Below the pieces are notes generated by a model that did not search any database, had not been told where the DNA came from, and was given only the letters and a program-made list of their open reading frames with translations. Positions 32,206 to 44,200 of a DNA stretch of 64,000 nt are shown piece by piece. Positions within the stretch are counted from its first letter, which is position 1. Each line of letters begins with the position of its first letter. Source of the stretch: Ciona savignyi (lineage: Eukaryota > Chordata > Ascidiacea > Phlebobranchia > Cionidae); NCBI GenBank assembly GCA_000149265.1, contig CH003379.1:103087-167086 (forward strand). Direction: 5' to 3'. Made by a program: the position numbers and the translations under genes.

Positions 32206-35200
32206 TTTAAAAGGCGGTTGACTCGATCCAATCATAATCTCATGGAAAAACAAGGAAATGGTCACTCAATTTCTTAACATAATGTCTGAAGATTTCTAAG
32301 GAGTATTTCATTATGTAAAGTATCATTTTTAAACAACTTAATATTAAATGTATGTAGGCTACTATATTGACTTAATTTTTTAATCATCATATACTTATTT
32401 TATAGTTTTGCTTGCTGTTACCTAGTTTCGTTTTAATATTGGGTTTCCTGTACCAAGAATGCCATATATATGTATGATGTGGTTTTGATTACACTTTCTA
32501 GGCGGTCACTAAACGAAAGTTTAAAAATAAACAAAACCCAGTCGTTGCGTATTGCGACTTACCGGCGCTGAGGAAGCGATGGTCAGATTACAAATCTGAA
32601 GAATTAATACATTTGTCCGCCCGACAGTTCCGACACCAGCACGTCGCCGCTTCTACCAGTATATTGATGGAGCGTTCATATGCTTGAGGTCATGAGAACG
32701 GCACACGCGACGGGACTTTAATTACTTTCTAATCAGGATCAGCGTTCCAGCGCCAGAGCATTCCACGAGGATAGGATTACCTGGTTATGTCGACATCAAA
32801 GCCCGGACAATGCGCCTGGACCACCCTAAGCCATATCCAGGAATTTCGGCCACGACTTGAATTACTGGGCGTGGGAAACAGGTAAGGTCGATAATATACA
32901 TACATTACATTGGAAGGAACATACCGTCTAGGAGACATGTCATGAAAGCAGACATATTATATCTGAAGGCAGACATATTATACATAAGGTGAAAAGGAGT
33001 GGATATATAACGAATGTGTATTAGGGCTCGGGGGATTCGGAGAAGTGTGGGGGCTGTAAGAGCTCGCAGAGATTAAATTAACTAAGTCAATTTAACCAGG
33101 TTAAATTAGGGCGACAAGGTATTTAAAGAAGCAATATATGCAACAAATACCTTTATATATGTTGGCTATTTAGTTAAATTAAAACAAGGCATTTAAAGAA
33201 CAATATAAAACTCAAATACTGGCATATCAGCGGTTGTATTATGTATAATAGTTTAGCTTACATTACACGGATAACGAGCTGAACTGTTGGTTCTTGTAAT
33301 AAACGCGATTTATAATTTCTCTATTGGTAAAGAAAGTTTCGGAATCTAACGGCTGTTCAATGTATCTGGATTTTTTACGGTTTCTATGGTTTCTGTATTT
33401 TCTTTTTTATTCGCTAGTCAGTGTTTAACTCTCTTGTTGGGTCGTGTGGCCAAATGGAAAACCTAACCGATACATATACCGATTCCTATACAAAAACGGT
33501 ACCTGTGATAAGCCCATCATGGGTTCGAAATTTAGCTCGGTATAACAAATTGAGCTTGCGTGACAAAAAGCACGAGGAGTCAATGCGAAAGATTGCTCCG
33601 AGCAGTTTGATTGAGCAGTCGAAGGCGCATGGGGTTCAATTACTACCTGGACCTTTAACTTTAGTTGTTTTCCGACTTTCGAATTAATCGCTCTATGACG
33701 GCACTCGAGGCCGAATTTTAATAACTAGTCACCACGTCACGGCCGGCGGTGATGTAGGTTAAAGGTCAGGGCGGCGACGTTCAACAGTCCTCGGGTCTCA
33801 CGGAAAGCGAACTTGGTTGAACTGGCGCGCAGAGGCACAACAAGTCGGATTGGCCTCGTATAATAACATTAATTTCATTGAGCGAAACCGTAAACTTTAA
33901 TCGACGATGCCTGAAAGGCTATAGCCGCCGATTCGACGAAGAGGCGTAGCAGACATACCCAAAAAAACTGACCACTTTAATTGATAAGCAGCGTTTGTAT
34001 TTAAAACTACAGTTAGTGTATTTTTAGCAGTGATTCTATTTTAAACTTTTCTTGAAATATCGAACAATTCAGCATTTATTACATTGGGATTTACGCATAG
34101 GTAAAAGTTGCGCATGTTTGCATCTATACGTAAATTCCATCTGTGTTTATTTGAACTAAGTTTCCAAGCCACATTTTTCTCACACTGTAGCAATTGCGCA
34201 CAAGCAGGTGATTGAAATGTTCCCGCATTAGGCCCGACCTGTCGACATTCGACAAACACACGGCAAAGAGAGCCACGTATTAAAATCTACCTTAGGGCGG
34301 ACTTCCACGTTGATAGATGAACTTGATCGACCTCGTTTGACCGGTCGCCAGCAGTTTGTAGTTTCACGTTCCCTTATTCTATCATTTTTTCACATCATAC
34401 GACAACCCGCCACAAAAGCCGCGCTAGGTTTCGTAGTTATTTTAGTCCGGCCATCAGTACTAAAGGTTCGCCTTAATTAGAAATATAAAGCGTAACGAAT
34501 TAAAGATTATAGCCTTATACCTTCACAGTGACAGCAGGCGAGAGGTTTATTGCTTTAAAGCGCAGGTTCAGAAAGCATCAATGCAAATTAAGCAAGTGTT
34601 TCGAATGTCACGGTAAGGTACCATGGACGCCATGGAATTAAATTCTGCCGAAACTGAGCGACAGTCCGTCAATTTAGATACGAATTTTCAGCGCCGAATG
34701 CAGCATTATCCTAGGAATACGAAATGGAAACTTGATTACCTGACGGCCTATGGCTGATGTGTTGTTTCACTGAGTTATAATTTCCGTTGACAAGTAATAG
34801 TGATCTTAGTTTAGCACGAAAACGTTCGCCAAGATTCTAGACTGCGACGACATCTAGAAGGCTTAAACACAATCCCGCAGCAGTTCAGACGTTAGGACAC
34901 ATACAGAATTAATTTTGACACTCTTAGATGAGGATTTTCAAGTTCGTATTTGAGGTCATCCATTCTAAGAATTTATTAAAACGAAAATGTTTGCATTTTT
35001 ATTTTAAAATGGAAATGCCTAAGATGGAATGTAGTAGTTTTTGCGTGTCGAAAAAAAAGGTGTTAAACGAATCATACTTCCGTGAAATGCACGTAAACCC
35101 CCAAATAGCAATTTAAACGCCTTTGCCTTTAATACAAGCCTCAGTTAAACGATTATCCGAGAGAGTTAAAAGAAACAGAAACAAAAATAATTAAATATTA

Positions 35201-35255
35201 TTTAAATCCTAGAAGATTTTTTTAGTAATTGATATTTTGACTTGTCGGTCACAAA
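32206..35255. other. Upstream intergenic region of the BCL6-like gene
   Basis: No coding segment was recognised. 33437-33545 carries the second tRNA-like repeat (gtcgtgtggccaaatgg, accgatacatataccgatt, cccatcatgggttcgaaa). The GC-richer block 32560-32885 ends in a good donor (caggtaagg) and could be a non-coding first exon, but nothing proves it. Enhancers of the BCL6-like gene would be expected here. Confidence 0.35.
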
Positions 35256-35262
35256 ATGGCGG
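35252..35262 (+). promoter_or_regulatory. YY1-like motif over the start codon of the BCL6-like gene
   Basis: caaaATGGCGG matches the animal YY1 site AAnATGGCGG, which is often found at or just after transcription starts and overlapping the ATG. Only the motif is seen. Confidence 0.35.
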
Positions 35263-38200
35263 ACGTGATTGCAAAACCAGAGGCTGGACGTTCGATTATC
35301 ACTCAAAATTTAGCTGGACTGCTAGCCCGGGATGTCACCGTCATATCCTCTTCTGATGACGTCAGCGAGAACGAAACGGTGAAGGAAGACGCTCCCGATT
35401 CTTCTATTTATTCCGGTGAGTCGTTCCCTTCGATTATTTGCCGATCATATCCTGTAAGTCGAACTAGCGTAGTCTATAAAGCAGCGGAGCCAACACACCT
35501 ATCCTTATATTGCAGATCACGCTAAGTTTAGAAGCGGGCCGGTCAATATGGATCACGACGAACCTTTCGATCTCAGTACGAGAAGATGTTCCTTCTCCGG
35601 GAATTCCCCAGAACCAGGTACGTGTATTGGGCGAAATAGATCATCATGTATAGAAGTATTCCCTTTAACCATGCTCTGTGAAGTGATAGCTGAAATTATG
35701 ACGTATTGGTCCTTGCATTAGTTGATTGCCTGCTTAGAAAGATTTAGGTTGATTTTTTACGGTTTGGGGTCAAAAACAATACGGAATAAAGTTTTAAAAA
35801 TCAACGTAAAAGCAGAGCAAATTATGATGACTTAGCCAGTGCATTAGTTAATATCCTGCTTAGCAAGGTTAATGTGGAATTTTTAATATTTCTGGGACAA
35901 TATAATGACAAAGCTCCAGAAAAATACAACAAGTGTAAATATCGTGTTTTTTAAAGTTTTTGGTTCGTAATAAAGCCCTTGCGGATACGACGACAGCAAA
36001 TACAAGACGCCGTGAAAGTACCTTGTTCATATTGTTTAACCCGATCCGCGATTGCTTTTCAGAACAACATGTAGTCGGATGCGATTCGAGTGAAAGTGCC
36101 GCCTCAAAAAACACGAGGGCGTTCCCGATCTCAGCGAATTGCGGTTTCTCAAAGTACCTGAATGGCGTGATGTTGAGACTAAATGATCTGCGTCTGCGAA
36201 GCCTGCTATGTGATGTCATCCTTAAAGTTGACAATGAAGTAAGTGGAAAATGCATCAATTAATCAAGTCATTTGACATATTCGAACATAATTTAACTTAA
36301 CACCAGAGTTAACTTGACACCAGACTTGAATCTAACTTAAAGTGACGCGTTTAATCCACATACTGTTCCATCGCGACTCTAATTTCCGCCAAACGCTAAA
36401 CCGACAAGTTGTAATATATGTGCCATGGTTCAGGTCAGAGTAAATGGCAAGTTATATATAGCGCAACACTTTAAAAAATGACATTTCTGGCATTTACGCG
36501 CATATATTCTTACAAGAAAACATTTCTGCAATAATGTATTCTGTTGGAATACAATTTTTCTGGCAAAATGCACTTTACGCGCATAAAATCTTGCAAGATA
36601 GTATTTCTGGCAAATAAAATGCCCTTTACGGAATACATTCTGTCAAGCGGCGTGCATTTTATATTTTTGCCCACCACACTTCATTTCCTATGTTTTTGAT
36701 TATGACTAATTAATTTAACGAGAGTACTGTTTATATCTAAATAGCGGTCGTTATTAAACGATCCTTTCCTGGCTTGGAGCGGGAATACGCAATTGCGTTG
36801 TATAGACGGTACATGGTTTTGACTGATTATTCAGTGTGTTATTTATATTAACCGCAGTCCGATTCTCATTATTATCAATCGCCAGACACTTTTTGTTGCT
36901 TTCCATGGTCGCCTGATTTATATATCGAGTTCGGGCGAGCTTGTTGAATGCGTGGAAGTCCAGGTAACGGATTGCAATCATCAATTCTTCTGCTGCGGCA
37001 TTGAAATGGGCGGAGGGTTTATATATCTTGTTCGCCTACGCACACTCACTATCCGAGAAAAGTCTCGCCAAGCAATAGAGAGTGCTTAGTATAGAACAAT
37101 GTATAGAACCAATGTTAGCCCGGTACATTGATCTCCGAACCGTTGTTTGCAATTAGGCCGCGCTCCTGTACAGGATGTGCCCTGTAATAGGAAGACGTCG
37201 GATTCTTGCAACAAGAAAGTGAAAAGTTTTGATCTTTTTTTCATTTTTTACAGACTTTTCACGCTCATAAAGCTGTCATGGCGTCTTGCAGCGAATTTTG
37301 TCGAAAGAAGTTCCTGTCTTGTTCGGAAAATGCGCCAGACCAAGTGAGTTATCGTTCAAATTTCAATCCCGTCATTTTTCATTGAATCGCAATTCGGGAT
37401 TCTCGGTTAGCCGATAACGAATTTGCATATACAGTCTGTCAAGCGACGAGTATGGTGACGTAATAAAAATGGGGTTTTAATATAAACAAGCTGTGTTTAT
37501 AAATCTCGTGATTGCACAGCGCTAAGATAATGCCAATGTTTCAAACCTGCTCAAATTGGAAAGCTGTTCGCCATCGCCCGAAGGACAAGAGACGTAAACT
37601 AATAAATTTAAAGCTTTGCGTGGGCAAACGGGTTCACTACTGGAAGATTATATCGCGGCCTGTCTGGTCATTTAATATTCAGTTGTTAGTGTAATATAGA
37701 GCGGAATTCTTAAGCTAACAGCTAGCAAGTGGCCGGTTTAATGCAACACCCGTTCCATTAAATAACTAGCATTAAGCAGCCGCCCGGCGAAGCGATATTA
37801 CATAAACGTTCATGTAAACAAACACTTGCGTAAAGCGGTGCATTTGCATGCAGAAGGCGTATGCACCGCGGCACAGGTTCCACGTACAAGGGTGTATGCC
37901 GGCAAATTAGATGGCTTGTGGTCGCAATGTGTTCCGTTCGATTTAAGCGAACATTGCTCACAAACACAGAGGCTTCACAAGCCTGCAGTTCGTTTCCGGG
38001 CACATTTCCTCTTCCGCGGAACCATTAATGTAAACTGGAAAGTTTAAACAATTTGAAATACCCATTTAAAATCTCGATAATTTATTTGTCACGCTGAACA
38101 TTTGCTATTTACCGGGCCAGGTTTCCTAACTGCGACGGGCTCGTTTCCGAGACTGTTTTTATAACGTCTACATATAACTAAAGTAAATGAGTGATTGGGT

Positions 38201-41200
38201 TTTAGACGTGTTTTAACGACTGTCGCTTTGCCGTCTTTTTCCCGTTTTCCAATTTTGAAGGTCCCGCTTCGTATTTTTGCCGTGGAATAAAAAAAATTAA
38301 AAACTGAATTTATTTATAAAAATAAAACGTTCCCACCAACCATGAGGCCATACGACCTGTTTGCATTCACGTTTCGAAATCCGCAATTTTATACAGAATA
38401 ATACACCATGAAAAAAAACAACCCAACTGTGGGCATGCGTGTATCATAATCACTCGTTCTTGAGGTTTGTTACGAATAGACGATCCTGGAGCCATATATA
38501 CATAAAGTAGCAATTAATTACAATTTCTGTGGTTAATTTGGCCTATACTGAGAAATGTTAAACAATTGTATTTGAAAAGAAAGTTTATGTGTTTAAGCAA
38601 CGTAAAATATCAATCGTCTATTCATAACTTTTGGTATTTATGTTGGTATATGTGTTTAAGCAACGTAAAATATCAATTTTCTGCGGTTCCTTTCACCAGT
38701 TTTTTTTTAAGATTTTCACTTTAACCCGTGTATTTCCCGCAGGAAATTTACACCCTTGAAATCCACAACTTATCCTCACTCGGATTCAGACTTCTTCTTG
38801 ACTTCATTTACACGGGCGAACTTGATGTCAATGACGAAACAGCGCAGCATATTACGCAAGCAGCCGTTGTTATGGAAATGAGGGAAATCGCCGATATGGT
38901 GGCGAAGCGCGTAGGGTAAGCGTAGGACGTAGGTTATGTTTAGCGTTGGCTTTTTTTTGCAGACCGAAACACAACTTACTATTGGCTCGATTTGTTAAAA
39001 AGTTTTCAGAATTATCACTAATAGTCAAAAATGCGAATGTGCCAAAATTTACAAACGTAGACTTATGTCCAGAGCCGTGTACACACACACGCACGCTTAC
39101 CAAAATAAAGGTTTGATTGAACGTTTTAGTTTTATTACACTTTAGTGTTTCATTAATATGCTGTAATTTCTTACGTATTCAAATGGATTTTAACATTGCA
39201 GATCTTTAGAAATCGCACCACAGGCCAAAACGACTGCCGGAAAAGGTAAGCAAATTTCCCTGCATTTATACTTTTATTTTCACCATATTTGTTTAACTGT
39301 ACTTTGTTTATTTGAGGCTATACGGGCTCGCTACTTAGACCGATTTTGTACAAAAGTCTGTATACGTATAGCGGTTGCGTTAACCATTTGGCAACACAAC
39401 CGTACAACTGTACTTTGTTTATAGCAGAAAGCTGTGTTCGACCAGTTCCAGCGGTTGAACCTTTCCCACAAACCTTGGATCTTTCATTAAAGGTAGATAC
39501 AATATTTTTTGTTTGTTGAGCTCAGTTTTGAACCCATGATGGGTTTAAAGGCCGTTTTTTTTATATGGAACTTGGTATATGTATCGGTTACATTAAACAT
39601 TCGGCCACACAACTGTATAAAAGTAAATACATTTTTCATTTATGACCTACCTATATATATAAGTCGGTACATGTATCGGTCGCGCTAATCACTCGGCCAC
39701 ACGACCGTACAACGCTCTTAACGAATAAGCCAATCGGTCGAGATTTGATATAGATATCTAGGTTTGTATTTTGACATAGATGTCTTGATATTACAGGCGC
39801 ACTGTAAGAAACGTACAACACTGTTAAAAAAATGATGGTAAAATTTACAATATTTCCCATGCAGCACTTTTCATCGTATGTATGGTAAAATTTACCATCA
39901 ATTCTAAGGAAAATTTACCCTTTTTTACAGTAATATTTGAATTTTACTAACAAATGTAGTAAATTTTACAATATTATCCCTAAAAAATTTACAATATTTC
40001 ATAGTAAAAACATTTATTTACTAATAAATGTTGTGAATTTTATTGTAAAAATTACAAATTTTTATTGTAATAAATCATGTTTTTACCAACATTTTTATTC
40101 AATTTTACAATATTCGATCACAGTAAATATTAATTTCAGGAATAATAATTACACTGATTTAGAGCAGTTTGTACTAAAAATTACCAGATACAACACTAAA
40201 AGTTATCCAGAAAATCCACACTATTAAAATCAGATGATAGAAGATAAAAATATGGAACAATGCGAACAGAAATGAACAGTTGTAAAGTTTAAAAGTGAAG
40301 AATGCAAAAAACAAATTTATCAAAAAGTCCAAGAACACAAGTTTTTACAAATTCCGGAACAGCAGTCAGTTCCATCTTCCATGCACTGATTTATTGCATT
40401 GCACAACTTTAGGGCTTACATTGTGCCGTTTTGCTTTTTTAGTCTTTGAACCACACTCTCCTATTTTAGCGAAGTATCTGTGAAAAAATGTAACAATATT
40501 TATAATCAGGTGGCATTAAGGCTGAAGGATTGGGCATAGTGTTAAGGATGGTGCAAATAGTAATCCGCAAGAACACTGCAATGTATACACTATGGCATAA
40601 GGAGTGGATTAAATACACTATTACAAGTAAAATAAAATTACCTTTGCACAAATTCCAACAGGTTTTCTATTTTCTCTGTGTATACCATATTAAACACGTA
40701 GAATGAGCAGAATGTATACACTAATGCTTTGAAGAAATCTTCAAATCTTGCAGTCACTTCTTGTTCAATTGCCACATAAAATTCTGTTGCTGACACTGGT
40801 GATTCACCTGTTTAAAAACAAAGCATTTAAGATCACGACTATTTTTACATATAGGTTTAAAAGATACACCAAGGCACTTCAATACACTGCTTCAGTCTGA
40901 CACACTTCGGACATTCACATTTCTCATTTTTTAGTATTACTGCAACTGTAATTTAGAAACCATTTAAATTTATTAAAATAATTCACCTTTCTAAGAAACA
41001 TTTAACATAGAAACATAGCTGAACAATATGCGGTGGTGTGTAGAATGCGATTTTATATAGTCATGACATACCTATAACAGCAATTAATGGTGTCGCTGAT
41101 GCCCGTTTTTTGATTTCTGTGATGAGTGATTCTTTCTGAAAAAAAAATATAAATTTAAGTAGCATGGACAGGGTGGGCTCTGACTTACAGATGACCAAAA

Positions 41201-44200
41201 AGCATTTGTCTCTTTACCAACATCTATTAACAGTTAATAGATCAAAAAGGGTTTAACGCAAGCGCCACAGCACTAAATGTATACTCACAGCAAATGTTTG
41301 ATAGAGCTGGGAAATATCTAGAAACATAGCTAAACAATAGTATAATGTGCTTCAATACAGTCAGTCATGACATACCTATAACAGCAATGAATGGGGTTGC
41401 TGGTGCTGTTCTCTGATTTTTGTGATGAATGACTTTTTCTTTGCTATATTCTTCTAATAACCATCCTTTATGTTCGGTGAAAACTTTGCTTGTGTCAGAG
41501 GACTCTGAACCCCCACACCACTTGTTTGTTTATGCCACAGCCATATGATTCTTTTCTTTTCAAATTAGGTTTTGGGGTTGGTTCGGCTATATTTCCAATT
41601 TCTTTAGCTTCCGCAGTAGTACATCCCTTTCAGACAGCTGAGATCAAATAGAGGCGAACTACATACATTCTATAGGTCTACATGGCCTACAAACAACGGT
41701 ATTTAGACTAAATAAGCAAAATCAATACAGTAGTCATGCCTTGTATTGATTCGAACCTTCACATACACAAAGTTATCTTTCCTATAAGCTGAATATTAAA
41801 TTATTTCTTATTTAATACTGGTAGCCTACACATTTAAGCTAGCCTAGCAAACTCAAAGACTATTCGGTGATAACGAGGACAAGTCTGGACAAGAATAAAA
41901 CAGTTTCGCGCCTAAAATCTATATCGTCTGTGATTGGCTAATCCATGATCAGCGGGAGGTGAAATAATTTTTACAACGAATCGTTGTAAAATCACTTTAC
42001 CCGTTGGTGTAGGTAAATTTTTACACGATTTTGAGGTAATATTTACGAATTTTTTTAACAGTGAAGTTGGAATGGAGCAGATCTCGAGAGCAAAGAAAAC
42101 CTTTGCAAGCCACGACGCTCTTCAGGTAGTTTCAACACCTAAAGTATAGAATAGGATGTTCATGTTTATCCCCGCGAATGGAAAAACCAAGTGGTTTAAC
42201 ACACGGGCAGACGTCAGATTTAACACACGGGCAGACGTCAGATTTAGACGTGCCTAGCCCTTTAATTTATATGTTTCGAGAAATGTCCGTTAAAACACAT
42301 AAGCGAACAGTTTCGAACCTGCAATCTTTCGGATGAAAGTTGTCGCACTAAACCATCAAGCTAACGGAAATAATAATCGTAATACAAAATCTAGTACGTA
42401 AACAAACGTCAATAACAAATCTTTTGGATTTTAGATTCATTGGCTCGGTCGCACGTGGGCGCACGTGAGTCGGCGTTTACAGCATCGCCCGAAAGCCTGC
42501 ATTCCGACATTTTCAATATCCGTGGCGGAAACGGCATTTTAAACCGAGGTATTCGGGGATTCTTATTTCATAAGCAATCCTGCAGTAGCGACCGATACAT
42601 ATACCGACTTCTATAGAAATACGCTCCTGATGCACAACCCATCATTGGTTCGAAACTTGGCTCGTGTAAAAAAAAAAGAAAAAAAAGTTTTCAACATTAA
42701 AATATAAACTGAAATAATTATAAATGAAACTATTACCGAACGAATTCAAACCCTACCGTATAGCTCAGTAGGATAAGGTGTTTTCAGTCAAAAGGCTGTT
42801 TGTACTATACCAGCTGCCATAGCTAGTCGGTTGTGACCTTAGGCAATACACTTAGCGTATACTGTCCTAAACCAATGGAATAATTCTACTAAAATAGGTA
42901 CGTCTTAATCATACACAACATGCCTCAATAAACCCGACAACCCGACGGTAAGCACAGGATAATCTGACGACTGCTACGTATAATAACGCCCTTTGTGTTG
43001 CTCGTCTACGTACGTAATGATAAAAATCACAATTTAACTACTGTATTTACAACACGAACTAGCCAACCAAATGGACGACTATTAATTTGACGATTGCCCT
43101 TGTGAGAACGTCCCTGCGTTTTCGCATTAATAGAGATAAAGATAAATTTCCTATCCTAACTATTCACCCCACGAACCAGCCAACCAAATGGACGACAAGA
43201 GGGTAATATCATCCTCTCCTACCCACTGGAAGAAGAAATATCAGAATCACATCTTCGATAACGAATTTGCCGGACACAGAGAAACAAAAATTAACGGCAT
43301 GAACCGTAAGTCACGTGTTATACCGTTATTAACACTTTTAGTTAATAAAGTACAAGAAAAGAGTAAGAGTGCTTAGTTATTAACGAGTAACTTTGTAAAA
43401 AAACAGACGTATATTACTTATAGTTTGATAAAAGACATCGGTGTTGCAATTTGTCCATGAAACTCTGACGGGATTGGTATCATGCCACATACCTGTAAAC
43501 CAATATGATACCAACTCTCTTTTACCGGACTAATTATCGAATGATGGACTCGTTATTAAAATCCACTTTAAGTAGAAATTGGTATGCTGTGGGTGAATAG
43601 GTTACCAAGTTTATTCTAAAACACTATTTTCAACCTAATAATTATTAAATTTGTAATTTATTCACACAGAAGGCTACGGCCAGGACCCCCCTGCGAAGGA
43701 AGGGACCCACTTTCGCCCCCACCATCTTATTTACAATCGCGATTCTCACCCTCCAGGGTTAAACCAGCACATTCCGAACCACGGGGGGCTTCCCCACGAT
43801 TACCCCTTCAAATTCCAATTTGACCGGTTGTTTAATTGGATGGCTCCGGTGACAAGTGCTGAGACACTTCTTAACCAGAGGGTGGCAGCGTTCATGCAGA
43901 CCCCGATTCCTACTATTGGGGTTAGTTTATAGTTTTTTTACATTTTGCCACAGAAATAAAAAATGGCAAATAAAGTAAATCGAAGCACAGGAATAGGTAA
44001 AAACGGCAAAACGAACAGTCGTTAAAACAATAAAGAATTTAAGTTTAGTTTATTTTTTGTTTCCGAAATTAAAACACGAAGCAGGACCCTTGATAAACAT
44101 TTGAAAAACAGAAAAAAACGCCAAAACGACAGTCGTTAAGCAATTACTCGCTTCAAACTGTTATGTGGACGAATGTTTAACCGATTACTTAATATATAAA

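Noticed and set aside
32560..32885. Coding exon upstream of the BCL6-like gene
   Set aside because: It is GC-richer and ends in a good donor, but every frame is interrupted by stops and no family resemblance was seen.
33421..33687. 88-codon frame upstream of the BCL6-like gene
   Set aside because: Its first half is the second tRNA-like repeat (accgatacatatacc...catcatgggttcgaa); no domain.
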